Assembly (NCBI RefSeq): GCF_963678635.1
Contig: NW_026971317.1
Coordinates: 58,508 to 122,507 of the forward strand
Direction of reading: 5' to 3'
Length of the DNA: 64,000 nt
From: Symsagittifera roscoffensis
Taxonomy: Eukaryota; Xenacoelomorpha; Acoela; Convolutidae
The position numbers were made by a program, and so were the translations under genes. The notes beneath the pieces are model-generated. The model was not told the origin of the DNA. It saw only the letters and a program-made list of their open reading frames with translations, and did not search any database. Below are positions 36,956-47,922 of the stretch, piece after piece. How positions within the stretch are numbered: position 1 is the stretch's first letter; the number at the start of each line of letters is the position of its first letter.

Positions 36956-37552
36956 AATAAAATCTAAATACTCCTGAGCTTTTTCTAGTGTTGTTGGCTT
37001 TCGCTTTTTCTTTGGTGCAATGCAAAGAGAGGAGTCAAATTTTCCATGTGATTACTCACTGTCGCTTCGGGGGTGCGCGTTGGAGTTGCAGAATCTGGTT
37101 CATCAAGCCATGGTGACACTGTAGGATAACGATCAAAAAACTAAACGATCAAAAAAATCAATTTCTTCAAAGTATTGTAACTGGTTTTCACACATCGGAG
37201 TAACATCACAATCGTAATTACACAAAATGTTTTTACCGGTTTTGATAAAGTTGAAATATCAACCTGGAGAGCAAGAGGCTCGTCGGGATCTGTATGTTTA
37301 CCAGAATTTTTAAGGTAACTCAAATAGTTTATATTCAGTTCTCCGTCTTCCTTTGACTTTTTTAAGGAAAGTTTACTGAATAAATGTAAAAAAATTTTGG
37401 GAATCATAATGTGATGTGTACAAGTCCACTCATCAGAATTTAAACATTTTTTCTTTTTCTATGTTAATTATTGCTTCGAAATGACCTTGAACGGTTTCAT
37501 AAAAAATGGTTCTTTCGTGATTGGAAAATCCGGCAATAATATAACAAGGCAT
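36956..37552 (-). pseudogene. Unknown Polinton gene, copy 1 (broken)
   Basis: Same gene as 42530-43145. It starts ATG at 37552 with MPCYIIAG. It stays readable only in parts: a frameshift falls near 37460, a large in-frame part covers 37407-37141, and the C-terminal NLS region is shifted out of frame near 37020. It lacks about 70 bp found in copy 2 near 42720-42770. Its function is unknown. Confidence 0.5.
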
Positions 37553-38017
37553 TTTTGAAGAAACGTTGGAAGAAAAGGACAAACGTAACGCGGAAAGAAA
37601 AGAAACTGAAATGAATAGTGAAAACGTCTCAAGAGATTAAAATAGGGATTGGTTCTTCTAAAATTAGAAATTTCCAGACCTCCTATGAAGTTTTTGATTA
37701 GTTTAATAAGGGAGGGCGTGCAAAATATTTATGTAACCTTGCGTGGTATTCTATGTTCATCTAAACTATATTCAAACAAATAGCTTGTATCAAAAATAAC
37801 GCCTAAACATTGTGACCTATAAAGTAGATGTGTATCTAAACTAAAATAGATACAACGCTTTCTTTTGCAGACATATACAATCAATCGGAACTATTTCTTT
37901 TTATTCAGTTTTAAATCAAGTTACTTTGAAAATTTACTCGTTACAATGAATAGAACCAAAACAGGCACCGCAGCAAACGCAGATAAAGATTTTGGCAATT
38001 GCTATTTCGATATTTCG
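37553..38017. other. Divergent promoter region and first codons of the rightward gene, copy 1
   Basis: Matches 43146-43694. It includes TATAAAGT near 37817 and an ATG at 37946 followed by 24 codons like those at 43625 (MNRTKTGTAANADKDFG). At 38018-38020 the sequence switches to PolB of copy P3 in the opposite orientation. This is the joint of the internal tandem duplication. The rightward gene is cut off after its first codons. Confidence 0.6.
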
Positions 38018-41000
38018 GGGTGCTGACGTCAATGCCGCTAAATCATCACAAAATATTTTTAATGTCTTGAAGTCAAAAGCAGAAACTAGTTGCAATGTTT
38101 CTTCAGCGTTATGTACAATATTAACCTTCACTCTTTTCTTTTCGATTCGCGTGTTTTTCCATATGCAGAATAGTTCAACAATTTGTGCAGTGCTTCTTCA
38201 AATTTGTTTCGTGCAGCTTTCCTTTTGTTTGTGTTTAGGGTTATATAGGGTTCTAACCATGGTTCTTGCTTGAACTTTAAAACTCTATGCACTTTCGTTT
38301 TTTTCAAACCCAGCCGAACATAGAGTTGTAAGAGTTTGTTATGCACTGTATAATTACTCTGGTTATGCAATGTCTGAAGCAGTTTTTTTACTTTGCCAGG
38401 AGCAACTCGATAATTATCATTGCTTTTCATTTGTTCTGCCAGATCTCCTTGGTAATCACTTAACCACTCCTCTGGCACCACTTCTTTGGTTGGTGTTAAA
38501 GGATAGTCTCGATGGGATTCATGATGTTCTTGAGGGTACTCGAGATCTACTTCAAGAATGAAGCCAATATCTGAATCTTCTGGAGTTGCCAATATTTCAT
38601 CAAGGCTCGTTTCACTGCTTGTACTAACTTCACCGTCTTCCTCAACATGGATCAACTCAAAGTCCCGTGCTGGTAATTTATGCATTTGCATAACAACTCC
38701 ATATAGATTATTTGCATCCAACATGAAGCCATAAGTTGTTTTTTCTTGAGGGTTGAACTTTTCATTCATAAACGGGTTGTTTGCAATGAATTTTCTCTTT
38801 CAAAAACAGATGCTGTCCCATTTCGCATCATACTTTCCACATTTCTAAATGCTCTCTTTCCGAAAGAAGTTCAATATCAGCATTACAGATCCTCTTGAAA
38901 GCATATCCCGCAAGAATTGACGCAGTAAATTGATGCGCGCAATCTAATCCGTATCTTGCGTGAGTTATCGAAGGAAACTCTTCAAAAACACATGCGAGAA
39001 GAAGAGTATCATATGTGAGATAGAGATTGTGATATTGCTCTAAGTTTATGCAATTGAATTTATCGAAGACTGTTTGAGCATGTTTTAAATCTTCTTCACT
39101 AACACCGATTTTTCCTCCTTCTAATGAGTTTCCCCATGCACTGAGTGGTGGCAGATTTTGTTCATCAAACTTAAATTGATTTGATTTATAGGAATAAGGG
39201 TAAAAACGTTTCCTCTTTAGAAGTGCACGAGAACTCTCATCAGCTTGTTTCAAGCGTTCATCTAGTATAAAAAACTTATCAGCTGGTAAATTACCAACAC
39301 ATTTTTGTAATGAAGAGTTCAAAAATTTACATGAGTCTATGAAGCGCATGTATTCATAGACATTTTGCTTAACATGATTTGCTCGTGTGTAAGTGTCAAC
39401 CAATACACCAATGCTTAGTGAGATATACTTCTCATCTGTTGCGGGTATGACTTGGATCGTGGTCGTTGGTTCCAACTCACCCAAAGCCAATGAAATATGG
39501 TGAAGATCATAATTTTGTGTATTGTGTCCAACAACTGGTGTATATCGCACCTTTCGTCGCGCTAGGTTACACTTTGAGTGCGCCCAACCTAGGATTTCAC
39601 CACTCTAGTGACAGTGGTCCAAACATTTTGTTTCATCTCCAACAAACTCTGCCAGGCACAACCAGCATGAGGTGGTTTCATCCTGCTTCAGGATAGATCG
39701 ATTGCCAATATAGTTTGAGTAGCGATTTTTTTGTTGGTAGATTTGTTTTGCTAGTATGTGTAACTGCTCGATGAATTTTGGTATACATTTTCCACTACTG
39801 TTTAAATCAAAGAAGTATAATTCTGAAGAACCATGTTCAATCGCACACAGAGAGTAACCAGAGAGTTCATGTTTTTCTAAGATCCTAGACGACGAAGTGT
39901 TCGGGTTGTTATTACATGTGGTTACAGGCTTTAAAAACAAATCGAACTCGAAGTAGATAACGACAGGAACAAAACTAAGTGCTGCATAGATGTTGAATTT
40001 GTATTTATTGCTACCATCTACAGCGGATGGCATTTTTATTGCATCTTGTTCGCTTCTTCGCTAAAACTTATGTGAAAACAGTTCCGACACAGGCGCATGA
40101 AGGTCCGGAATTTATAGTTTTCGATTTTACATATGAATCTTAACAGGTTAGTTATTAACACGAAATGATGTTTACCTGGCTCAAATAACAACAAAAAATT
40201 CATACTGAATGTATCTTCAGACTCATTTTTTGATATCAACATAGGCACCAAGTCTCTTTTTTCATAAAGAAACACATTGACACGAACTTTGTTCAAACGT
40301 TCAAATTCGGGTATATCTCTGAAACTCATTGGGGTTGGAAACTCACCGATTGGTTTTTTGGCGTTGGTCGTTCTGTAAGTTGCAGGGCATGTTTTTTCAA
40401 CAGCTGGATCTTTGTATCTACCAACAATTAAGTTCAAACGATAATGAAGGTGATAAGCAGCAGTAAAACAAAAATTAAAACAGTCATGGTCATCATGAAT
40501 GCGAATATTAATTAACTGACTGGGTTTTGCAATTTTTAATGGTAATATTATATGTGATGACCCTCAAATGGGATTCATTTTACCAAATTTGATAAACAAT
40601 CTAACCATTTGTTGTAAAACCTATCCGCTTCCGTGTGAAGCAAATGAATGAAGCACCGATTGCATTCTATCGACCATTTCATAAAATGTTCCATCCGCAA
40701 ATCCGTCGGCTAGAATCGGAACCATAAGGGAATTAACATAAATGTCAACAAGCTCATTTTGAGTGGGGTTGTTCAGATCTTCGTCATTGATCACTGACGG
40801 TTTTTGTAAACTCAAATTCAATGAAAATTGAACTTTTTGGGGCCATTTGAAACCGTTTGGCAAAATAAAATTTTGGATTTGTTCTTTGTGCTTAGACATA
40901 AATTCTTCTATATCTGCCTTATCATCACCAGGAATAATAAAAGTTTTCAGGGTACCATTGAATGCAGATTCAAATAATTCAATGTCATTCACATTCATGT

Positions 41001-41487
41001 TTGGGGCAATTGTTTCGTTTTTGCTGGTGGATGCAGTATTGTTACTAATAGCGACAGGTAAACTATGAAGAGTAATCATATGGTTTTTGAGTTCATTGTT
41101 AGAAACAAAGCCTAAATTACAATATTCACTTAAATTGTCTATGCTCTCATGAGTTGAAATAAAATGTTGTTCAAGTGAAGATAACATTAACGATGTGAAA
41201 GGGCAATCATTACACCTGTAAATTGAAATACCTTTTTCCATAGCATGAAAATTTCGTTCATATCTGGTTCGGTTAGTTTTAAATGTGAAAAGTATTGGAC
41301 AAAAATTACATTTGTATTTTGCAGGATTCATTATCAAGTGTTCCAGAGAAAGAGAAGTTTGCAAATAAAATTCGTTTTTGTACAAAATTTCTAATACAAA
41401 ACACGACTTCATGGGATTGGATGAATTTGAAAATGTGCTACATGAAACCTCGCTCAAATTCGAGTTTAAACGGCAATCGCCCGCCAA
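38018..41487 (-). pseudogene. Polinton DNA polymerase B, copy P3 (N-terminus to mid-palm)
   Basis: Collinear with P2 but with different damage. The N-terminal frame is open for 288 codons from 41487 to 40621 and shows fingers, the KWPQKVQFSL region and SHGSG in one piece. Next come 40437-40036 (PMSFRDIPEFE, VNVFLYEKRDLVP) and 40033-39605, with the Cys/His cluster CWLC then CLDHCH before a stop. Then 39550-38828 (FIDSCKFLNSSLQ, exonuclease) and 38769-38128 (motif A DANNLYG, motif B NYSAYGKT). It ends at 38018 before motif C. Between 40620 and 40440, stops and a change of frame may mark an intron or decay. P3 keeps the DHCH aspartate that P2 has lost. Confidence 0.78.
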
Positions 41488-42529
41488 AATTTTAATTCAA
41501 TTTAAAAGTCCCGCCAAAAATTTTAATTGCCAATAATTTATAAAATCTTATTAAATATTGATTTTATTCGTTATCATGATCAGATATTTTTTCCGATTAA
41601 TTTCAGTCCACAAAAATGAAAAAAAAAGAGACAATACATTAATTAAGTTGTTTAACTTTAAAACAAAATTCTGAAAAAAAAATATTTTTGATTTCTTATT
41701 AATGACTTGAACAAGTGAGGCTACAACATGTCTTTTGGTATGAAGACTCACTAACCATCAATGTTGCAAAAAAAACTCATTAGGCATTATACCTTAAACA
41801 TAATCATATGTACACTATCATGATGACCTTTTCCTCAAACATTTCATTGACGACTTAATGTCTCTCACTTAGATCATATAATTACATTCCATAAAGCAAT
41901 TTAAATGTTTCCGCAAAAAAAATAGAAACAAAACTTGAAAAAAATATATAAACTTTGTACAAACAATGATGATTTTCTACACCAGATGTTTTAGAGTGTC
42001 GGCAACCTAGCTCAAAAATGTCCAGCTCGCCGGGAGAAGCAATATGAGTGGTCGGAAGACTATAAGCGGACCGTGTAACAACAAGTTAGAAAATTGAAAT
42101 AAGATAAGGCTTTTGGAAGAAGAAATGTCTGTATCTCTTCAGTGAATGGTCTGAAAATAGTCGTGCAATATATCAAAATACCGCTCACGACCAGTTAATT
42201 AGTTTTGTTCAGAGGTCTAAAGACTATAGGACCTCAAGTTTACGAGAAAAAAATTTTCACATTTTTCCGAGATTTAAAAATTCAAGTTCTTTTTTGTATT
42301 TTGATTGAAGACTTGTCAAACATTCGGTTATAAAATGACTCATTATGCTCTCCTTTCCTAGCAACTTGATAAGTTAAGCATTAGGAGGCAGAGAGTTTCA
42401 ATTTACAAACTGTTTATACATGAGGACACCAAATGAAAGCTATTAATTATCAACCTGAGTTTCAAGTTTAAATCTTTATACACAATAAAACCAAATTCAA
42501 ATCAATCAATTGCAACCACAGTTTCAAAG
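41488..42529. other. Non-coding spacer upstream of PolB, copy 2
   Basis: Collinear with 35900-36955 and slightly diverged. I see no coding content. CCGCCAAAATTT-type repeats lie just upstream of the PolB start at 41487. Confidence 0.5.
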
Positions 42530-43145
42530 TTAAATAAAATCTAAATACTCCTGAGCTTTTTCTAGTGTTGTTGGCTTTCGCTTTTTCTTTGGTGCAATGC
42601 AAAGAGAAGGAGTCAAATTTTCCATGTGATTACTCACTGTCGCTTCGGGGGTGCGCGTTGGAGTTGCAGAATCTGGTTCATCAAGCCATGGTGACACTGT
42701 AGGATAAAGATCAGCTTTCGGGGTAACTAATAATGGTGATTCAATCTGTTCTATTCCCCATAAACGATCAAAAAATTCAATTTCTTCAAAGTACGGAGTT
42801 TTCACACATCGGAGTAACACACAAAATGTTTTTTACTGGTTTTGATAAAGTTGAAATATCAACCTGAAGAGCAAGAGGCTCGTCAGGATCCGTATGTTTA
42901 CCAGACTTTTTAAGGTAACTCAAATAGTTTATATTCAGTTCTCCGTCTTCCTTTGACTTTTTTAGGGAAAGTTTACTGAATAAATGTAAAAAAATTTTGG
43001 GAATCATAATGTGATGTGTACAAGTCCACTCATCAGAATTTAAACTTTTTACTATGTTAATTATTGCTTCAAAATTACTTTGAACGGTTTCATAAAAAAT
43101 GGTTCTTTCGTGATTGGAATATCCGGCAATAATATAACAAGGCAT
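42530..43145 (-). CDS. Unknown Polinton protein with nuclear localisation motif
   Basis: ATG at 43145 opens a frame (MPCYIIAGYSNHERTIFYET...) of about 118 codons. It overlaps a second frame from 42820 to 42530 that supplies the C-terminus, so one frameshift or a small intron lies near 42815. The C-terminal part is Pro/Thr-rich (SATPTRTPEA) and ends PKKKRKPTTLEKAQEYLDFI. PKKKRKP closely matches the classical monopartite nuclear localisation signal. I recognise no enzyme motif. It is transcribed away from the central promoter like the polymerase, which suggests a replication or regulatory role, but that is inference. Confidence 0.5.
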
Positions 43146-43624
43146 TTTTGAAGAAACGTTGGAAGAAAAGGACAAACGTAACGCGGAAAGAAAAGAAACT
43201 GAAATGAATTGTGAAAACGCCTCAAGAGATTAAAATAGGGATTGGTTCTTCTAAAATTAGAAATTTCCAGACCTCCTATGAAGTTTTTGATTAATTTAAT
43301 AAGGGAGGGCGTGCAAAATATTTATGTTACCTTGCGTGGTATTCTATGTTTATCTAAACTATATTCAAACAAATAGCTCGTATCAAAAATAACGCTTAAA
43401 CATTGTGACGTTTGACACCCATTAAAATTTTTATCAGTTGTACATGCACAAAATACTAATCCGTTTGAACAAAATTGCAATCCAATTTCTTTGCGATATA
43501 AAGTACATGTGCATATAAATTAAAATAGATACAACGCTTTCTTTTGCAGACATATACAATCAATCGGAACTATTTCTTTCGATTCAGTTTTAAATCAAAT
43601 TACTTTGAAAATTTACTCGTTACA
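43146..43624. promoter_or_regulatory. Central divergent promoter region of the Polinton
   Basis: Leftward genes start at 43145 and rightward genes at 43625, so this 479-bp gap must hold both promoters. A TATA-like TATAAAGT lies near 43498, 127 bp before the rightward ATG. CTTTCTTTTGCAG at 43538-43550 resembles a 3' splice site, so a 5' leader intron is possible. The same features recur in the copy at 37.8 kb. Confidence 0.4.
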
Positions 43625-43963
43625 ATGAATAAAACCAAAACAAGCACCGCAGCAAACGAAGATAAAGATTTTGGCGATTGTTATTTCGATATTTCGGAAA
43701 ACAGTAAAAGATTAGTGCGTGCTACATTGAAAACATAAGACCAAACTGGAACTTATGTATTCCTGAAAGTTTTCAAAAAAGCAACTGAATGCGCTGAAAT
43801 TGAATGTGTACAAAGACTTTCCTTATGCACTGAAGAATTTTCAAAATAACTAAAAACGGGAAAGTCAACCCGAGCGCAAACAAGTGAAATTTCTGATACT
43901 GTTGAAAACAAAACAAACCACAGTCTAATTGTAAACGAGCAAGGAAATCTCAAAATTCCTTAA
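43625..43963 (+). pseudogene. Unknown rightward Polinton gene 1 with in-frame TAA codons
   Basis: Begins MNKTKTSTAANEDKDFGDCY and stays in a single frame to 43963, broken only by TAA at codons 38, 75 and 113. Between the stops the sequence keeps protein-like composition (charged, Thr/Ser-rich toward the end). Point mutation of CAA or GAA to TAA explains it most simply. No domain recognised. Confidence 0.4.
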
Positions 43964-44009
43964 ACACAAACGATTTCAAGCACGAATCGAATTAATTTTC
44001 CTTTACAAA

Positions 44010-44789
44010 ATGTCAGAAGCTATGTTCGAAGTTGTGTTACCTGATTATTTCAAAAAAATTTAACCAAACTTGAAATTTGTTATTGCTGAAAAAGTTCCTA
44101 ATTTATCTACTCTTAAAACTTATGCTTTTGGAAGCCACTTCAAATCTGATTATTGCCCCTTTTTCAATCGAGAATGAAAAAAACTCATCGCCATATATTG
44201 ATTCAAGTAGGTTCAGAGGAACAATTAAATCAATTTTTTCCTTCCCAAACATGTTTCAGTGTTCCTTGTATTTTCACTTGCTTCAAATACTTAGTTTCTC
44301 CTGCTAAAGATGTCAAAGGAAACGGTGAGTTATTTGACAAGCTTAAACTAGCCCTCACTTATTTTGGATGCAGGCAATCTCGATTTGTTAGATTTCACTG
44401 CAATCAAAAAACGTTTACCCAATTTATTGCTTTCTGCAACATCATCTAACAAACAAACATCACCAACTCAAAACGTTTGCAAGAAATCTCCGGCCGTTGG
44501 GGGACAGAAACGAATTGATAATACAATTACGCCTGCTGCATCATTGACGTCAAACAAACCCACTGGAATTTCGACTTCAGTTTCAAAGAAACACACATAA
44601 AGCAGACATGTTCAAACAGATGAGATGAACACAGAAACTTTGAAAAGATTTGAAAGTTTAATTGATGGACCCCATTCTGCCGCTTTTTGTAAAATAATGG
44701 ACATTTTGACAAGTGGATATGGGAAACTTGATGTAGATACTGATGTTTTATTTGTGAAATTTTTTGTTGAAGCGAAAGTTAAGTTTTAA
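44010..44789 (+). pseudogene. Unknown rightward Polinton gene 2, with a probable 53-bp intron
   Basis: ATG at 44010 (MSEAMFEVVLPDYF) leads into a run of frame changes to about 44320. At 44322-44374 the bases GTGAGT...TTGGATGCAG form a short GT-AG intron. Removing it joins the frame before (SPAKDVKGN) to the frame after (NLDLLDFTAIKKRLP). The downstream part is Ser/Thr/Lys-rich up to a stop at 44600. The frame then continues as FESLIDGPHSAAF to 44789. I recognise no family. Confidence 0.35.
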
Positions 44790-44799
44790 TTGATACTTT

Positions 44800-45205
44800 T
44801 CATGATTCCTTTTTTATTATTTTGAGTTCAGTAAACATGATTTCAACTTTCGACTTAAAACTTATTCTTGAATTTTTTATAGACTTAAAATTACAATATC
44901 CAGATAAATCAGTCAGAGTTCAGTATTTTTCAGCCACTTGATTGTATTTGGATGCTGATATTAATTTGGAAATTATTTCGAAAAACAGACCATATGATTG
45001 TTTAATTGGAATAGACAATTCGTCGCTCGACAAACACTTGAAACAATTCAAAGTTCTTAGAATACAGGCTATATTGCATGACGCAGCAGGATATTTGCAA
45101 GAAAAAAAATCATACTGGTCCTGGGTACACGTATGTTTTGCCTTGTCCAATAAAAAACTGTTACCTGAGTCACGTGACAGGTATTGCGTTTTGCTTATTT
45201 CTTAA
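44800..45205 (+). pseudogene. Unknown rightward Polinton gene 3
   Basis: A frame with one stop near 44939 reads ISTFDLKLILEFF, then LDADINLEIISKNRPYDC and ends in an 87-codon open stretch (44942-45205). The frame is lost afterwards and AT-rich sequence leads to the next start at 45329. No domain recognised. Codon content looks protein-like, so I treat it as a decayed gene. Confidence 0.3.
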
Positions 45206-45328
45206 AGCATTCAAAACAAACTTATTTCTTTTGATGGAATGTTCAGTGAAAGTCATATTAACCCAAAGAAAGAAAACTAAAAATTTGTTTTTCAACCATC
45301 TCATTATTTTAGATTTTGAAGGATTTTA

Positions 45329-45841
45329 ATGTGGCAAGAAACCTTTGATCATACGGAACTTTCCGTTTGCTCTGCTAATTCAATTGATACAATTCATTTT
45401 CTGCCACCAGTTCAATTCAACAATTTATCAAAAGAAGAGAAAAAAGCGTACAATTGGGTATCTAAATTTCTATACGGGCTTCGTTGGGACGAAGGTGAAT
45501 ACCCTTACTCATACTTGGATCAAATTTTTGACAGAATTCGTTTGAGGAACCTTAATTCCCATTTTTTCGCTAAAGGTACACAAAAATTTGTTTCGTTAGC
45601 TGAATACTTGAAATTACCCGTGACAAATTTGGAAGATATTGGCTGCCCAAAGATTGAACAGTTATTGGGTCAAGAAAAACATATTTGCAAACGACATTCT
45701 CGCTTACTTCTCTTGCATCAATTATTAAAGCATTGTACCCGCAGAAAATCGAAAGTTTTATTTGATTGGGTACAAAATGAACTGTCCAATGATGCAAACA
45801 ACCTTATCTCCAAATTTGGTGGCTTACGCTTCAATGACTAA
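45329..45841 (+). CDS. Polinton-associated protein of unknown function (170 aa)
   Basis: Open from ATG at 45329 to TAA at 45841 with no break. The middle carries YPYSYLDQIFDRI, FFAKGTQK, then LEDIGCPKIEQLL and CKRHSRLLLLHQLLK. A pattern of 'KG..K', a GCP motif and a C..H pair is familiar from proteins encoded by Polintons and related elements, but I know no activity for it. The C.RH and GCP residues could bind metal. It overlaps the next gene start at 45834 in another frame. Confidence 0.55.
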   Translation: MWQETFDHTELSVCSANSIDTIHFLPPVQFNNLSKEEKKAYNWVSKFLYGLRWDEGEYPYSYLDQIFDRIRLRNLNSHFFAKGTQKFVSLAEYLKLPVTNLEDIGCPKIEQLLGQEKHICKRHSRLLLLHQLLKHCTRRKSKVLFDWVQNELSNDANNLISKFGGLRFND

Positions 45842-46317
45842 TCAGAGTATTGAAAACAATTTAACGCCAAGAATTAAAGTTACTCTTACGCGGACAGGCA
45901 TATTAGATTGTCGAGGAAAACCTCTCCTGCAAAAACTCGAACAAATTACACTGAAAGATATCGAAATCGATAACTTACGGAAATTTTTTACAGTTCTGGA
46001 CTACTTTCACCTGTACAATGTCCAGACTCCAGGAATTTCGCCAGTCAATTCTGTTGTTCAATCTCAACCTGGAAGGGCTGCAACCTCAGCTGGGAGAGAA
46101 AAGACAATTCCATTTGCATGACCAACAGCTTCCAGCTGAACTGAAAAAATTAGTCGAAGATGATGACGTTGAGGAAATACGTTTAGTTCAAGCCACTATC
46201 AGACTTGCTGCTCATTTTGTTGTAAAGTTCAAATCTAATTGTAACCATGACAAGTTCACAAAATATGAGTTTTTCTTCATTGAACGAGGAGTTGATTTGC
46301 CTGTTGAACCGAAATGA
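45834..46317 (+). pseudogene. Unknown Polinton protein, frameshifted
   Basis: ATG at 45834 overlaps the end of the previous gene. The first frame (MTNQSIENNLTPRIKVTLTR) is open to 46121. A second frame overlapping it from 46018 continues HDQQLPAELKKLVEDDDVEE to a stop at 46317. One frameshift near 46100 would join them. The second half is acidic then mixed, with IRLAAHFVVKFKSN. No domain recognised. Confidence 0.4.
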
Positions 46318-46419
46318 AAAATCACATACATATATATACCAAGTTTTGTGAATCATAACAAATATATTTATTGATTGTTTTCATTTTCTTTTGATCTTGT
46401 GTGATTACTAGTTGCTAAC

Positions 46420-46740
46420 ATGTCGTGTTTGAAAATTCAAATTTTCAAAAAAATATTTTTGCCGAAAGAAAACACACAAAATGTGAGTTTAACAGGTGAG
46501 AATTTAACAAAAAACTTATTGGACGAAATCATTACCGGAAACGTAGAAGCAGAAAAAACTGTTACTTCTGATTGTTTACTTCGGATACTTCTGACAGACA
46601 AAAACATAGCAAGATATAAAATAAAATACAAACCAAACGGCAACAGATCAGAGAGAAAAAAATGCGATTGGTATACAGTTGTAACTATCAACCTTGATAC
46701 AAATAAGCAAAAAAAGTCTTCCAGTAAACATGGAAAATGA
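46420..46740 (+). CDS. Unknown small Polinton protein (106 aa), Lys-rich
   Basis: ATG at 46420, open to TGA at 46740. Basic, with a C-terminal cluster KKSSSKHGK and an internal NGNRSERKK. About 100 bp of AT-rich non-coding DNA precedes it. Its last 11 bp overlap the start of the membrane protein gene. No similarity recognised. Confidence 0.45.
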   Translation: MSCLKIQIFKKIFLPKENTQNVSLTGENLTKNLLDEIITGNVEAEKTVTSDCLLRILLTDKNIARYKIKYKPNGNRSERKKCDWYTVVTINLDTNKQKKSSSKHGK

Positions 46741-47017
46741 TGAAACCACTGTCGAGAACAATGATTGTGACTTTGTAGACATTGGTGGGACCGAACAGTC
46801 TTTATCTCACGAAAACAGATCCTGGAAATTTCGTAATTCTGTTTATCTTCCGTCTGCAGAAGTTGTCTTTTTCATACAAGTCTGTTTCATTTTTATTTTG
46901 CTCTCTTTATCTTTTTCGAAATTGTCTTTTTACAACCTTAGTTGTGACGAGACTGCCATTTGGCTTTCAATACTATCCAGTACAGTTGGTTACATGTTAC
47001 CCAATCCCAAGTTATAA
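46730..47017 (+). CDS. Two-helix membrane protein of the Polinton
   Basis: ATG at 46730 starts 95 codons: an acidic N-terminus (MENDETTVENNDCDFVDIGG), then SVYLPSAEVVFFIQVCFI opening a hydrophobic segment of about 20 residues (about 47-67), and a second one (ILSSTVGYMLPNP, about 80-92). The sequence 'LP..E..FF.Q' followed by 'LLSS..GYLLPNP' is familiar from small membrane proteins of Polintons and adintovirus-like elements. Its role is not established; a virion or membrane function is inference. It ends 3 bp before the ATPase start, and the ORF is intact. Confidence 0.6.
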   Translation: MENDETTVENNDCDFVDIGGTEQSLSHENRSWKFRNSVYLPSAEVVFFIQVCFIFILLSLSFSKLSFYNLSCDETAIWLSILSSTVGYMLPNPKL

Positions 47018-47019
47018 TA

Positions 47020-47711
47020 ATGAATAAGATCATTTCAACAAAAGATCGTCTGTTTATGTCCATTTCAGGTCCCTCGGTATCTGGCAAAACTGATTTAATT
47101 TTTCAAATGCTTTTCAAAGGTACATTCTATCCATCGTATAACAAGACAATTTTTTTTATTTTCATGATCAACCCAAATACCGTTCATTTGTTTCTCACAA
47201 CAAAAATGATATTGAATTTATAAAATTGTCCAGCTTTGAAATTGTTAATAACTTACGGGATTGCATGATTGTCTTTGATGATACCTGTGAAGAAATTTTT
47301 GATGAAAAAGATTTTGTTAAATTAGCTACAGCAGGCCGACATAAAAATGTTCATGTTTATTATGTCATGCACAATTTATTTCAGCAAATTAAGCAATCAC
47401 TTACAATAGATTTGAAGACAACTCATATAATTTTATTCAAATCACCTCGAGACATTCAACAAATTGATTATTTAGGCAGACAATTGAATAATGCAAAATT
47501 CCTCCGTCATGCGTATCAATTGGCAACGAAAGAAGATTTCGCTCATCTGTTGATAGACTTGGATCTCAAAATTTCAGAATGTCTTCGTTATTCGTCAAAC
47601 ATTCTTCGTTATTCGCCAACCATTTTCTATTTACCATCCTCACAAGCAGTTGTCACATCTCTTGAAAATGAAAGAGAATGCATTATGTATATTGAAGCAA
47701 ATGCTCAATAG
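47020..47711 (+). pseudogene. DNA-packaging ATPase (FtsK/HerA superfamily), one frameshift
   Basis: ATG at 47020. Walker A is GPSVSGKT (residues about 18-25) and Walker B DCMIVFDDTCEE (about 47262-47297). Downstream is GRHKNVHVYYVMHNLFQQ, followed by a HIILFKSPRDIQQ stretch typical of Polinton and poxvirus A32-like packaging ATPases. Such enzymes pump DNA into a capsid using ATP. A frameshift near 47165 separates the two motifs; both catalytic motifs are otherwise conserved. The second part (47226-47711) is open for 161 codons. Confidence 0.75.
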
Positions 47712-47713
47712 TC

Positions 47714-47922
47714 ACCATTGTAGATCAATTTTGACAGGAGCTGATTCAAAATTTATTAGATTTTTTTGCGATTGTTTTGTAAATGCTTTTCTAGGACATG
47801 TTCCAGCTAACAAAAGTTTCATCGAGAGTAAGAAAGTACCATTTGAAAAAATTGTTGAATGGACTGTTGAGTTCGAATGGACTTACAGTTATATTGTTAC
47901 AAAGTTTTGTTCAAACGACTAA
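47714..47922 (+). pseudogene. Small Polinton protein relic fused against the integrase remnant
   Basis: One frame reads FIRFFCDCFVNAFLGHVPAN, followed by a KKVPFEKIVEW segment, to a stop at 47922. 'CLLN...G.VP....' is familiar from short basic proteins encoded in Polinton-like elements. The expected basic tail is missing: at 47920 the sequence runs straight into integrase C-terminal codons in another frame. This suggests a deletion that removed both the tail and the integrase core. Confidence 0.3.

Noticed and set aside
43625-43963. Alternative genetic code reading TAA as Gln
   Set aside because: TAA serves as the natural stop of neighbouring open genes (45841, 47017, 49530).
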